Below are positions 1 to 8,952 of a DNA stretch of 64,000 nt, piece by piece (position 1 is the stretch's first letter; each line of letters starts with the position of its first letter). The DNA is from Wolinella sp963540505. Its GTDB lineage: Bacteria; Campylobacterota; Campylobacteria; Campylobacterales; Helicobacteraceae. The translations under genes and the position numbers were made by a program. The notes under the pieces were generated by a model. The model was not told where the DNA came from, did not search any database, and saw only the letters and a list, made by a program, of their open reading frames with translations. The DNA is taken from contig CAUTMV010000002.1 in assembly GCA_963540505.1 (NCBI GenBank), positions 62,001 to 126,000 of the forward strand. Reading direction: 5' to 3'.

Positions 1-642
1 GATATTTTGCATGGTCTTTAGCACGCTTGGGGAATCATCAGCCAACAGAATCTCTTTGCTTGTGTCGATTCTCTTGATTTGGCGTATCTCATCATCTTTT
101 TCATCTTCAATCCACGGGAAGACATCGACGAGCATTTTCTCAATATCCACGACCTGCACGAGTGAGCCATCAAAATAGCGCGTGCGGCTCACGAGCTTGC
201 TATTTTGCGTCGCTCCGCCGATTCCCGCACTTTGCTCAATCTCCGTCCATTTTTTATTCAAAATCCGATCGGCTTCATAAATCCTCACGCCCACCGTCCA
301 GCGCGAAAACTCGCAAATCATGATGATGTCATCATCGCCCTCTTCACGCTTGATCGCGTAATCTCGCAGGTTTTTTTCTTTCATTCGCGGGTCATAATGA
401 AACCATTTCTTCAAATCAATAAGGGGAATCGTGAGCTCGCGAATCGTGATTAGTCCCTCCACAAGGGAGCTCCCCTCATGCGATACAATCGTAATGTTCC
501 CGCGATATTTGACGACCTCGCGGATTTTAAAGACATTCACCGCGTAGAGGTCTTTATCCTTTTCAAGGCGAAAGCAGAGCAGCTGAAGCTCGTTATTTCG
601 GTGCAGATTGGTGACTTGATCGATGCTAGCTAGATTAGACAT
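1..642 (-). CDS. cheV: CheV chemotaxis coupling protein (partial, C-terminus outside window)
   Basis: The reading frame runs for 214 codons from the ATG at 642 to the window edge without a stop. AAGG lies just upstream of the ATG. Residues about 15-165 form a CheW-like adaptor domain that links receptors to the CheA kinase. The visible end begins a response-regulator receiver domain with the acidic pair LADDSPS, so the architecture is CheW-REC, that is CheV. The phospho-acceptor Asp lies outside the window. It acts in the cytoplasm in receptor arrays. A second, complete CheV is at 28361-29302, and Helicobacter species commonly carry several. Which paralogue this is cannot be decided from the fragment. 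Confidence 0.9.
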   Translation of the reverse strand, partial: MSNLASIDQVTNLHRNNELQLLCFRLEKDKDLYAVNVFKIREVVKYRGNITIVSHEGSSLVEGLITIRELTIPLIDLKKWFHYDPRMKEKNLRDYAIKREEGDDDIIMICEFSRWTVGVRIYEADRILNKKWTEIEQSAGIGGATQNSKLVSRTRYFDGSLVQVVDIEKMLVDVFPWIEDEKDDEIRQIKRIDTSKEILLADDSPSVLKTMQNI

Positions 643-673
643 GACACACCTTTTTAAAAACTAATTTGTGCTC

Positions 674-679
674 ATTATA
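674..679 (-). promoter_or_regulatory. -10 box TATAAT for cheV
   Basis: A perfect TATAAT is read on the minus strand about 32 bases upstream of the cheV ATG, in the gap after the msbA stop codon. No clear -35 is seen, as is usual for Helicobacter sigma-80 promoters. Inferred from sequence only. Confidence 0.55.
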
Positions 680-694
680 GCACACCGCAGAGGA

Positions 695-2386
695 TTAGGC
701 GCGCTCGAATTCGCCTTGGGCGTTTTGAAACTCCTCTTGTGTCCCCAGCGCAAGAATCCGTCCCTCTTTAAGCAGAGCGACTTTGTGCGCGAGCGTGATG
801 GTGGATGGGCGGTGCGCAATGATGAAAGTGATTTTGTCGCGCATGATTTCGCTGAGAGCCTCTTTGAACGCCAGCTCGGTATTTTGATCCAGCGCGCTGG
901 TGGCTTCATCGAGGATTAGAATGTCTGGATTCTTGTAAATAGCTCGTGCGATGGCGATTCTTTGGCGTTGTCCGCCTGAGAGATTGGTGCCAAACTCATC
1001 TAAGAAAGTGTGGATTCCCGCTTCTAATTTTTCGACGAAATCCCATGCATGGGCTTTTTTGAGCGCTTGGATAATGCGCTCCTCATCGACATTCTCGCCA
1101 TAAGCGACGTTGCGCGCAATCGTGTCGTTGAAGATGAAAATCCGCTGCGTAACAATGGCGATTCGCGCGCGCAGGCTTGATTGAAGGAATCGCTCAATAG
1201 GGGAATTGTTAATCAAAATCTCGCCTTCGCTCGCCTCATACAGACGCAGGACAAGATTGACCAAAGAGCTTTTTCCCCCACCGCTATCGCCGATTAATGC
1301 AAGCGATTCCCCGCTTTTTAGCTTAAGATTAATGCCCCCAAGCGCGCGTTTGTCCTCATAAAACAGCCCTACATTTTTAAACTCAACGCTGAAAATCGGC
1401 GTGCTAAGCTCCAAATCCCCATCTTTAATCAGCCCCTCGCGATCAAGCAGCTCGAAGATTCGCTCGCTCGCGCTGACGGCGACTTGCATTTTGCTATAAA
1501 TTTCGCTCATGCGTTTGAGCGGAGTGTAGAGCATGAAAAGAGCCGTCATAAAGGAGAAAAATGCCCCGACCGTGAGTTTGTCCTCGATGACTTGATGCCC
1601 GCCGATGATGATCACTGCAGCGATGGCTAGCGCGCCGAGCGTCTCCATGAGGGGCGAAGTGAGCTCGGAGACCCGCACGGATTTCATATTCAGCTCAAAG
1701 AGCTTTTGATTCTCTTTTGAGAAGCTCTCTACTTCGAGTTTCTCGCCTGCATTGGATTTAATCAGCTCGACGTTATTGAAAATCTCTGTGAGATTGGCGG
1801 TGATGTCAGAGTTTTTCTCTTGCGTTTTTGTGGAGATTTTTTTCATCTTTTTGGCGAGCATGATGAGCGGATAGAGCGCCAGAGGCATTACGATAAGCCC
1901 GTAAAATGCGAGCTCCGGGCTTTGATAGATGACGACGCACACTAGAGCGATGATGGTCAGCCCCGCTTTAATATAATCGGCGAGGTAGTTTGAGATGGTG
2001 ATCTGAATGGCGTTAATGTCGTTAGTGATACGGCTAATGAGCTCACCGCTTCGATAGCGATTGAAAAATGCCAGCTCAAAAGAGAGCATTTTTGCGAGCA
2101 GCTCATCTCGTATGCAGCGCATAATGTCCTGCCCGATGAAATTCATAAAATAGCTCTGCATGTATGAGCCGGAGCCTTTGGAAAAGTAGGCGAGCACGAT
2201 GAGCCAGGGCAGAATCTTCAACATCGCAGCATCTTTGCTGATAAAAATCTCATCAAGCACAGGTTTAACCAAATAAGCACTCGCCGCACTCGCCACAGCG
2301 ACCATCGCCGTCCCTAGAATCGCCCAGAAAAAGCAGAGCTTATACCTGCTCACATAGGGCAGGAATCGCCTAGAAAACTCCCTCAT
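695..2386 (-). CDS. msbA: MsbA-like ABC exporter (TMD-NBD half transporter)
   Basis: A 563-residue half-size ABC exporter of the inner membrane. An N-terminal six-helix transmembrane domain (about residues 15-310) precedes a nucleotide-binding domain. Visible motifs are Walker A GDSGGGKS (366-373), the Q-loop Gln at 414, signature LSGGQ (469-473), Walker B ILILDE (489-494) and an H-loop in IIAHRP. It fits the MsbA family, which flips lipid A-core to the outer leaflet; substrate specificity is inferred. The ATG at 2384-2386 starts one base after the TGA of the upstream ABC-F gene, so the two are co-transcribed. The Walker A carries GGG where most relatives have GxG with another residue, which is a tolerated variation. 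Confidence 0.85.
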   Translation of the reverse strand: MREFSRRFLPYVSRYKLCFFWAILGTAMVAVASAASAYLVKPVLDEIFISKDAAMLKILPWLIVLAYFSKGSGSYMQSYFMNFIGQDIMRCIRDELLAKMLSFELAFFNRYRSGELISRITNDINAIQITISNYLADYIKAGLTIIALVCVVIYQSPELAFYGLIVMPLALYPLIMLAKKMKKISTKTQEKNSDITANLTEIFNNVELIKSNAGEKLEVESFSKENQKLFELNMKSVRVSELTSPLMETLGALAIAAVIIIGGHQVIEDKLTVGAFFSFMTALFMLYTPLKRMSEIYSKMQVAVSASERIFELLDREGLIKDGDLELSTPIFSVEFKNVGLFYEDKRALGGINLKLKSGESLALIGDSGGGKSSLVNLVLRLYEASEGEILINNSPIERFLQSSLRARIAIVTQRIFIFNDTIARNVAYGENVDEERIIQALKKAHAWDFVEKLEAGIHTFLDEFGTNLSGGQRQRIAIARAIYKNPDILILDEATSALDQNTELAFKEALSEIMRDKITFIIAHRPSTITLAHKVALLKEGRILALGTQEEFQNAQGEFERA

Positions 2387-2387
2387 C

Positions 2388-4337
2388 TCACTCCTTTACG
2401 TTTTGTTCACGCTCAAGCTCCTCGCGCTTGCTCTCTAGTTCAATGTATTGCTCCAGCTTTTCATCGCACAGGTGTCTAAGCGTCTCATGTTCGCCCGATA
2501 GCGCAGCGAGCTCGCTTGGAGTGTATTTGTTTGAATTATAAAGCTCCGCTTCAAGCTCTCTGATTTTACCCTCTAGCTCCTCAATTTCAGCTGGCAACAT
2601 CTCTAGGAATCGCTGCTCTTTGTAGCTGAGTTTGGTGCTTTTTTTGGGACGCTCTTGCGTCTCTTTGCTCTCTTTTGCGTATTCTAGGAGGTTGTATTCG
2701 CGTAATTCACGCTCAATTTCCAAATATTCGCTGTAACTTAAATGGCTCTCCTCTAGGATTCCCGCGCCTTTGAAAATCAGCAATTTTTGCGCGATTTTAT
2801 CGACAAAATAGCGGTCATGGCTCACAAAAATCAGCGCGCCCTCAAAGCTCTGAAGATACTCCTCAAGGATATTAATCGTCGCGATGTCTAGGTCATTTGT
2901 AGGCTCATCGAGAATGAGGCAGTCATACTCTTTGGTAAAAAGCAGCGCAAGAGCGAGGCGATTCTTCTCGCCCCCGCTAAGCACGCCGATTTTTTTGTCC
3001 AAAAATTCCTTAGGGAAGAGGAAGTTTTTCAGATAGCCAAAGAGATGAATACTCTTCCCGCGCACCATCACCCGATCGCCCCCAAGCGGACAAAAGGTCT
3101 CTAATAGGCTCTTCTCATCACAGAGCATTTCGCGGTGTTGATCAAAATATCCCACCCGAACATCTCCGCGCTCTAGGATTCCCGCACTTACGGGAATAAA
3201 GCCCAAAAGAGCCTTTAGTAGCGTGCTCTTCCCGCTGCCGTTTTTCCCCACGATGGCGATTTTATCTTTTTGTAAAATTCGCATCTCAAGCGAGCTCACC
3301 AGCAGCTTGTCGGCGATTCTTAGCTCTAGATTTTTTAAATCAAAGAGCATTTTTTTGCGATTACTCCCCTCATCTTGATTGAAATGCTTCTTCTCGCGCT
3401 CAAGCTCTAGGCGCATTTTCCGAATGAGGGCGGGATTTTTCTTTGCATTTTCGCGCAGCTCAAAGAGCCGCTGTTTGCGCCCTTCATTACGCTTCAGACG
3501 TGCTTTAACCCCGCGTCTAAGCCACTCTTCCTCGTTTTTTAAAAGTTTTAAAAGCACCTCATGCTCTTTAGTCATCGCACTTAAAAGAGCCTCTTTTTGC
3601 TTCAGATACGAGCCATATCCTCCCTCAAAACTCCGCAATTTCGTCTCTTCGATCTCAATGGTGCGCGTAGCAATGCGGTCGATGAAGTAGCGATCGTGCG
3701 AGATGAAAAGCAGCGTGAAATTCTCCCCTCTCAAAAGCTCTTCTAAAAATTCTACCATCTGCACATCAAGGTGGTTGGTCGGCTCATCAAGGAGCAAAAC
3801 ATCGGGCTTTTGTAAAAGCAATCCCGCCAAAGCCACGCGCTTTTGCTCGCCTCCGCTTAGGAGATTGGCAAGCCGGTGCTCAAAGCCTTTGAGGTCAAAC
3901 TCTATCAAAACGCGCTCAATCTTACTATCAAGATCCCACGCGCCATGGTGTTCTAAAAAGCTTGTAAGCTCGCTGTGGCGCGCCACAAGCTCCTTGTTTT
4001 CAAATTCCTCTGCAAGCCTAAGGCTTAGCGATTCCCACTCATGCTTCGCGCTTTTTAACAAAACGAGCTCCGATTCAATCGCTTCTCTGACGCTCATATT
4101 TTCGGGGAATCGCGGCTTTTGTGGGAGCATTTTTACACTAATTCCCTGCAAAGCGGTGCGCTCGCCCTCATCAAATTCCAAAATCCCGGCGATGATTTTT
4201 AGTAGCGTGCTTTTGCCGCTGCCGTTTTTCCCCACGATGGCGACGCGTTCATATTCGTTAAGATGAAACGTAACATCGGTAAGAATCGGGGTGTAGTCAT
4301 ACTGTTTTGAGATTTCTTGCAGGCTAATTAGTGCCAT
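2388..4337 (-). CDS. ABC-F family ATPase, Uup-like
   Basis: A soluble protein of 649 residues with two tandem ABC domains and no membrane segments. Walker A GKNGSGKST is at 36-44 and a second copy lies near residue 350. LSGGEQKR and LSGGEKNR signatures and two Walker B motifs are present. A charged linker separates the domains, and a C-terminal coiled coil resembles the Uup C-terminal domain. ABC-F proteins act on ribosomes or, for Uup, on branched DNA and ribosomes. I chose the ATG at 4337 because AGGA sits five bases upstream; the frame also extends to a TTG at 4358. It is the first gene of an operon with the msbA-like exporter. Confidence 0.85.
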   Translation of the reverse strand: MALISLQEISKQYDYTPILTDVTFHLNEYERVAIVGKNGSGKSTLLKIIAGILEFDEGERTALQGISVKMLPQKPRFPENMSVREAIESELVLLKSAKHEWESLSLRLAEEFENKELVARHSELTSFLEHHGAWDLDSKIERVLIEFDLKGFEHRLANLLSGGEQKRVALAGLLLQKPDVLLLDEPTNHLDVQMVEFLEELLRGENFTLLFISHDRYFIDRIATRTIEIEETKLRSFEGGYGSYLKQKEALLSAMTKEHEVLLKLLKNEEEWLRRGVKARLKRNEGRKQRLFELRENAKKNPALIRKMRLELEREKKHFNQDEGSNRKKMLFDLKNLELRIADKLLVSSLEMRILQKDKIAIVGKNGSGKSTLLKALLGFIPVSAGILERGDVRVGYFDQHREMLCDEKSLLETFCPLGGDRVMVRGKSIHLFGYLKNFLFPKEFLDKKIGVLSGGEKNRLALALLFTKEYDCLILDEPTNDLDIATINILEEYLQSFEGALIFVSHDRYFVDKIAQKLLIFKGAGILEESHLSYSEYLEIERELREYNLLEYAKESKETQERPKKSTKLSYKEQRFLEMLPAEIEELEGKIRELEAELYNSNKYTPSELAALSGEHETLRHLCDEKLEQYIELESKREELEREQNVKE

Positions 4338-4369
4338 GGGTGTCCTAAAAACGCTCAATTTTAGGCAAA

Positions 4370-4375
4370 ATTATA
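4370..4375 (-). promoter_or_regulatory. -10 box TATAAT for ABC-F / msbA-like operon
   Basis: A TATAAT hexamer on the minus strand, 33 bases upstream of the chosen ATG of the ABC-F gene, inside the divergent gap with the Memo-like gene. Confidence 0.5.
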
Positions 4376-4426
4376 GCCAAAGGCTCTATCATCCCATTTT
4401 ATTTGACAAAAAAAGAGGCGTTTTGA

Positions 4427-5068
4427 ATGATTAAAAAATCCTTAGCATTTGCAGGCACACTCTATCCGCAAACTTGCGCGCAAATGCGGCTCTATCTGGA
4501 TAAAGTGGCGCGCGATATCAGCGAGGCAGCAGCGCACTCTAAGCTTACAAAAAATATTCTAATCTTCTCGCATGAAAGCTTTGACAATATTGCTCATGAG
4601 GCACTTTTAGGACTTATGACGTTAGCAAGAGACAAAGCTCTGAAGCGCATTTTTCTTCTCTGCTCCTTGCAAGAGCTGCTAGAGGAATCTAGTGTGCAAG
4701 AATCGGCGACTTTTGTGCAACGCTTCGGTGAGCCAAAAGCATTTGAAAATCCCGATACACTGCCGTTGTTAGCTATTTGTGAAGCGGAAGTTTATGCACT
4801 TTTGGCGCGGGAGATCCCTGCGGTGAGTTTTGCAGAGCTTGCGGGAATCCTCGGCACTTTTGCGCCCAAATACTTCATCTGTGCACATCTTCCCACGCCC
4901 AAAAACGAAATCTTTTTACCCCTGATTAGCTACGCATTTAAAGAGCGTAAAATCGCGCTTTGCGAGCTATTTGTGAGCGATTGTATGCAGGAGGTTGATA
5001 CGCTAGTGCAGAGGATTTTAGAAGACTCAAGTAATGCGATTTTGCTCCTTCAAAGGGGCGGGCGATGA
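4427..5068 (+). CDS. Memo-like (AmmeMemoRadiSam system B-like) hypothetical protein
   Basis: 213 residues. The N-terminus (LAFAGTLYP, then a charged helix) matches the opening of Memo / AmmeMemoRadiSam system protein B, which usually reads pAVAGtFYP. A later strand, KRIFLLCS, fits the family's strand before the second metal ligand. The family's conserved HAG histidine and the other non-haem iron ligands are not recognisable here: SHE stands where PHAG is expected. It is probably a divergent, possibly metal-free Memo-fold protein. Its TGA overlaps the mqnA ATG (ATGA), so the two are translationally coupled. Its function is unknown, and the family call is tentative. Confidence 0.55.
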   Translation: MIKKSLAFAGTLYPQTCAQMRLYLDKVARDISEAAAHSKLTKNILIFSHESFDNIAHEALLGLMTLARDKALKRIFLLCSLQELLEESSVQESATFVQRFGEPKAFENPDTLPLLAICEAEVYALLAREIPAVSFAELAGILGTFAPKYFICAHLPTPKNEIFLPLISYAFKERKIALCELFVSDCMQEVDTLVQRILEDSSNAILLLQRGGR

Positions 5069-5739
5069 AATTTGGAAAAATCGACTACATTAACCTGCTG
5101 CCCTTTCATATTTTTATCAAACGCTACCCGACCCCGGGGCATTTTAAGAAATTTATCGAGCTCAAAAAGAGCTACCCTGCCAAGCTCAATAGGGAGTTTT
5201 TGTTTCGCAGAATCGATGCGGGGTTCATCTCAAGCATCGCAGGGAGGGGAAAAAGGTGCTCTTGCGCGGGAATCGTCGCAAAAAATAGGGTCTTAAGCGT
5301 GCTTGCGATTCCGCAAAAAGAGGGGAGCGATTATCAGTCCGCAACGAGTAATGCCCTGCTTAAGGTGCTTTCGCTCAAAGGGCAGGTGCTCATCGGCGAT
5401 CGGGCGTTGCATTATTATCTTACACACCAAGGCGAGTGCGTTGATATGGGAGAGGTGTGGAATCGGCGCCACCATCTCCCCTTTGTTTTTGCGAAGTTCT
5501 GCTACAACCGCTATGGGGAGTTTTATGAGCGCATTGCGAGGAAATTCGCGCAGCAGAAGATTTTCATTCCGCACTATATTTTGAAGGAGTATGAGAAGCG
5601 CACTCAGATTGCGCGCAAAGATATACTCTTTTACCTCCGCCATATCTCCTACAAGATCGATACGAAGGCTAAAAAGGGGCTGAAGCGATTTTACCGCGCG
5701 CTTGATGAGAAGAGGATACGAGCCCCGCGCCGATTCTAG
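5065..5739 (+). CDS. mqnA: Chorismate dehydratase MqnA (futalosine menaquinone pathway)
   Basis: 224 residues with the family's N-terminal signature KIDYINLLPFH and a periplasmic-binding-protein-like fold. MqnA removes water from chorismate to give 3-[(1-carboxyvinyl)oxy]benzoate, the first step of the futalosine route to menaquinone, which Campylobacterota use instead of the classical Men pathway. The ATG overlaps the upstream stop as ATGA. Its TAG lies in a CTAG palindrome that also supplies the stop codon of the convergent gene at 5736. Of the pathway, only this step is in the window. Confidence 0.85.
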   Translation: MKFGKIDYINLLPFHIFIKRYPTPGHFKKFIELKKSYPAKLNREFLFRRIDAGFISSIAGRGKRCSCAGIVAKNRVLSVLAIPQKEGSDYQSATSNALLKVLSLKGQVLIGDRALHYYLTHQGECVDMGEVWNRRHHLPFVFAKFCYNRYGEFYERIARKFAQQKIFIPHYILKEYEKRTQIARKDILFYLRHISYKIDTKAKKGLKRFYRALDEKRIRAPRRF

Positions 5740-6593
5740 CGAGTGATACGCTCCATCCAGCGCGCAGACCAGCCTAGGAGAATGAGCGTGTAGAAAGCCT
5801 TTTTCGTCTCATAATAATCCACGTTCTCTTGAAACAGCTCGCTGCTAAAAAGGATCATGAGCGTGCAAACTGCGAGCAGTGCGAGGTTGAATCGCTCATA
5901 AAAGCCAAAAATTTTAGGCTGTCGACAAAAGAGCAGCACAAGCAGCGAGAGAGCTAGAAACATCATGAAGATTTCCCAATATTCCCACCAGTGCTCTTTG
6001 AAAAAGGGCTGAATCATACAGGTAAAAATCGTGATAATCACGACATTCGCCGAGGGGCGCAACAGATAAAATAGCCGACCGAAGTGATCTTCGTAATTAA
6101 AATCTATATTGTTGAGTGCTGCACTCATGGGCAATAGCGCAAAAAGAGTGAGAAATGTCATATCAAGCAGTCGTTCCCCAAGATAGGAATCGATAAAAAG
6201 AGCGATACGTTGACGGAGGGCGTAAATATCATTTAAAAGCGAGGTTTCCGAGGGAGTAGCATTTGCCCAATGGACGGTCATGCTTAGGATTAAAAAGATC
6301 GCAAAGAGCGTAATCATGATAACAATCCAGATTTTGTATCGCAGAGATAGGTGCTCCTTTGCGCGGATGCGAAGGAAGAAGACCCCTGTGAGAATGGCAA
6401 AAACAGCTAGGACGTTCAGAGTGCTTGCGTAGACGCCGCGATTTTTGTTGACGAGCATAAAGAGCTGGCTGAAATTATCCGCATAGTTTGAGAGCCCCAA
6501 TACGAGGAGCGTAAAAAGTGCTAACAGAAAAAAGAGCGATGAGAAGCAAATCTCAACCATCTCACTTTGTTTCATAGGCTCTTCTTGTCTCAT
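5736..6593 (-). CDS. Conserved multi-spanning membrane protein of unknown function
   Basis: 285 residues, strongly hydrophobic, with about seven to eight predicted transmembrane helices separated by short loops. I recognise no catalytic motif. The position directly downstream of the AmiA-type amidase matches an uncharacterised membrane protein next to amiA in H. pylori (HP0771, from memory), so a role linked to the envelope is possible but unproven. The first ATG at 6593 follows GGGAG closely; an in-frame ATG at 6575 is an alternative. It lies 11 bases downstream of amiA and probably shares its operon. Confidence 0.7.
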   Translation of the reverse strand: MRQEEPMKQSEMVEICFSSLFFLLALFTLLVLGLSNYADNFSQLFMLVNKNRGVYASTLNVLAVFAILTGVFFLRIRAKEHLSLRYKIWIVIMITLFAIFLILSMTVHWANATPSETSLLNDIYALRQRIALFIDSYLGERLLDMTFLTLFALLPMSAALNNIDFNYEDHFGRLFYLLRPSANVVIITIFTCMIQPFFKEHWWEYWEIFMMFLALSLLVLLFCRQPKIFGFYERFNLALLAVCTLMILFSSELFQENVDYYETKKAFYTLILLGWSARWMERITR

Positions 6594-6604
6594 GGTCTCC
6601 CTTT

Positions 6605-7843
6605 TTATAGATTCTTCTGAAAATAGCCATCAATCCCATCGGCGATGCCTAAGATGAGCTGTCTTTGGTAGTTTTTTTGCCCAAGGCGCGTCCCTTCAAG
6701 CGGGTGCGTAACGTAGCCAAGCTCCAGCAGCACCGAGGGCATGAGCGCGCCTGCGAGCACCCAGAAAGGCCCCTCTCGCACCCCTCCATCAACCACGCCC
6801 TGAAATTTATCCCTAGTCGCCTTAAGTAATCCAAACTGAATGTCAATCGCGAGCTTATTTGAGGCGACGAGACGTTGGGAGTTCAGGGTGTTTAGGAAAG
6901 ATTGTTTAGAGAAGTAGTTCATCGTCTCGATGTCATCTTTGTTCTCAAGCGCGGCGGCATTTTTGGCGCGCTCACTCCGCGCGGTGGAGAGAAAATAGGT
7001 CTCGATTCCCTGAAATTTCGTCTTTTTTCCCTTTGGCACGGCATTTGCGTGGATTGAGATGAAGAGATCCGCTTCTTTATCATTGGCGAATTTTGTGCGG
7101 GCGCGCAGGTTGATAAAAACGTCCTTTTCGCGGGTCAAAAAGACCTTATACCCGCGATTCCTGAGCTCTTTAGCCAAAGCTTTGGCGACGTCTAGGGCGA
7201 TGACCTTTTCGCAAATCTTCCCCGCGCCAATCGCGCCGCAATCCTTGCCCCCATGCCCGGGATCAAGGACAATGCGCTTGCTGTTCTTCTCCTTTTTGCT
7301 TTGCTGCATGCTTTGTGCGGGAATCTCCTCTTTTTTAGGCGATTGCAAGGGAGTTTTTGGGTTGGGCGGGGTTGTTTTAGCGGGAATCGTCGTGCTTGCG
7401 ACTTCCTTTGGCTCTTGCGGCGCGGTATCAATCTCATCAAAGAGCGAACGCACGCTGCTTTTAGCTTCTTTAATCGTAATAAAAGCCCTCTTTTGGGAGA
7501 GCTCCAGCGTGCTTTGGATCTGTGTGGGGGAATCAAGCACCACGCGCACTTTTTGCGGGCTGTTTTGGGCGATTCGCAACGTGATAGATTCCCCCAAGGT
7601 GGAGCTTTTGAGTGCTCTAGCCGCGAGAATCGCCTCAATGTCATAAATATCTCGGAATCGACCCTCGCCATTAAATTCAAAATTTTTAAACATCGACTTT
7701 GAGACCGTGCGATCAAAGCTAATTTCGAGGCGATTCCCGCTACCGGTTGAAACTTCGATGATTTTGGGAGTGTTTGCAAGGAGTAGGAGCGGCAGGCAGA
7801 GCAGTGCCCCCACTACTTTCAGTTTAGTCGCACACGAGTTCAT
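6605..7843 (-). CDS. amiA: N-acetylmuramoyl-L-alanine amidase, AmiA type
   Basis: 412 residues. A signal peptide (1-23, hydrophobic run VGALLCLPLLLLA) sends it to the periplasm. An AMIN-like beta domain spans about 28-125, a Pro/Lys-rich linker 140-185, and an Amidase_3 zinc domain 189-408. VLDPGHGGKD carries the first zinc ligand, His197, and FISIHANA the later His. It cleaves the amide bond between MurNAc and the stem peptide, as needed for daughter-cell separation. Its ATG lies inside the end of the upstream gene (20-base overlap), so translation is probably coupled. The AMIN domain suggests septal targeting. Confidence 0.92.
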   Translation of the reverse strand: MNSCATKLKVVGALLCLPLLLLANTPKIIEVSTGSGNRLEISFDRTVSKSMFKNFEFNGEGRFRDIYDIEAILAARALKSSTLGESITLRIAQNSPQKVRVVLDSPTQIQSTLELSQKRAFITIKEAKSSVRSLFDEIDTAPQEPKEVASTTIPAKTTPPNPKTPLQSPKKEEIPAQSMQQSKKEKNSKRIVLDPGHGGKDCGAIGAGKICEKVIALDVAKALAKELRNRGYKVFLTREKDVFINLRARTKFANDKEADLFISIHANAVPKGKKTKFQGIETYFLSTARSERAKNAAALENKDDIETMNYFSKQSFLNTLNSQRLVASNKLAIDIQFGLLKATRDKFQGVVDGGVREGPFWVLAGALMPSVLLELGYVTHPLEGTRLGQKNYQRQLILGIADGIDGYFQKNL

Positions 7844-8924
7844 CCATAAGCTCTTTTACGCTGATGATTTTCTCGATTTTGTATCCATTTGAGCCTGTGA
7901 AATAGAGCCCTTTCTCCAAGTCGCCCAAATAGGCATCGCTTAAGCGATCGGCAATGCAATATCCCACAGCTTTCGCCTCTTTGCCTCGATTGCAGGGCGC
8001 GACGCAGTTGCTGACGCAATGCACTTTTGGGGCGTTATTCTCCCTGAGACACTCCATCACGCCGCGCATAATCGCGCGCGCAGGGTAGCCCACGGGGGAT
8101 TTGACGAGCTCTATGTCCTCTTTGGTGATCTCGGGCATGATTTTGTGATAGGACTTTGCGTCGCATTCGTGCGTGCCGAGGAATCGAGTGCCCATCTGCA
8201 CCCCTTTAGCCCCGAGTGCCATGAAGCGATCGATGTCTTTGCGATCCCAGATTCCCCCTGCAGCAAGCAGCGGAATATCCCCCCAGTTTTTCGCCTCTTC
8301 CACCACCTCAGGCAGGATAGCTTCGAGCTGATACTCGGGCTTAAAGCAATCCTCATATACCACGCCCTGATGTCCGCCGCTTAGAGGTCCCTCCACGACG
8401 ACCGCGTCGGGAATTCGCTTATATCGCCCTTCCCAGCGTTTGCAGAGGATTCTTAGAGCCTTAGCCGAGGAGACGATGGGAATCAAAGCCACATCGGGGA
8501 AATTTGACGTAAATTCGGGCATATTTGTGGGCAATCCCGCGCCCGTAACAATCATGTTCGCCCCCGCTTCGCACGCGTCTCTTACCACGCGCCCATAGTC
8601 ATTAATCGCATAGAGCACGTTCGCAGCGAGCGGGGCATTGCTACAGATTTCGCGCGCCTTTTTGAAAATCTCGATGAGGGCGTTTTTGGAGTAGAAATTC
8701 GCTGCCTCAAGAGGTCTGGAATTTATCAGTTTCTCTACAAATTCAAAAGCCCGATAATAGCCCGTCCCAACCGCGCTGATAATCCCCAGCCCGCCCTCTT
8801 TGGAGACGCTCCCTGCAAGCTCGTTCCAGCTGATTCCCACGCCCATGCCTCCCTGCACGATAGGGAAGGGAATCGTGTATTTTCCAATCGTCAGCGAGGG
8901 TAGTGTCGTATGTCGTGTGCTCAT
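7824..8924 (-). CDS. Nitronate monooxygenase / FabK-like FMN flavoprotein
   Basis: 366 residues with the TIM-barrel flavoprotein features of the 2-nitropropane dioxygenase family: PIVQGGMGVGIS near the start, VVEGPLSGGHQG mid-protein, LLAAGGIWD, and GAKGVQMGTRFLGT in the FMN phosphate-binding region. Members oxidise nitronates or, as FabK, reduce enoyl-ACP; the sequence alone does not separate these. Near the C-terminus lies a four-cysteine cluster (CVSNCVAPC, then C after 11 residues) that could hold metal. It overlaps amiA and follows tyrS in the same direction, matching H. pylori order. Confidence 0.82.
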   Translation of the reverse strand: MSTRHTTLPSLTIGKYTIPFPIVQGGMGVGISWNELAGSVSKEGGLGIISAVGTGYYRAFEFVEKLINSRPLEAANFYSKNALIEIFKKAREICSNAPLAANVLYAINDYGRVVRDACEAGANMIVTGAGLPTNMPEFTSNFPDVALIPIVSSAKALRILCKRWEGRYKRIPDAVVVEGPLSGGHQGVVYEDCFKPEYQLEAILPEVVEEAKNWGDIPLLAAGGIWDRKDIDRFMALGAKGVQMGTRFLGTHECDAKSYHKIMPEITKEDIELVKSPVGYPARAIMRGVMECLRENNAPKVHCVSNCVAPCNRGKEAKAVGYCIADRLSDAYLGDLEKGLYFTGSNGYKIEKIISVKELMDELVCD

Positions 8925-8952
8925 GTAACTCCGTTGTTTAATTTTTCTATCT

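Noticed and set aside
7059..7646. Long open frame antisense to amiA
   Set aside because: Shadow frame: low-complexity Ser/Leu-rich translation, no ribosome site and no family likeness; the amiA frame has clear motifs.
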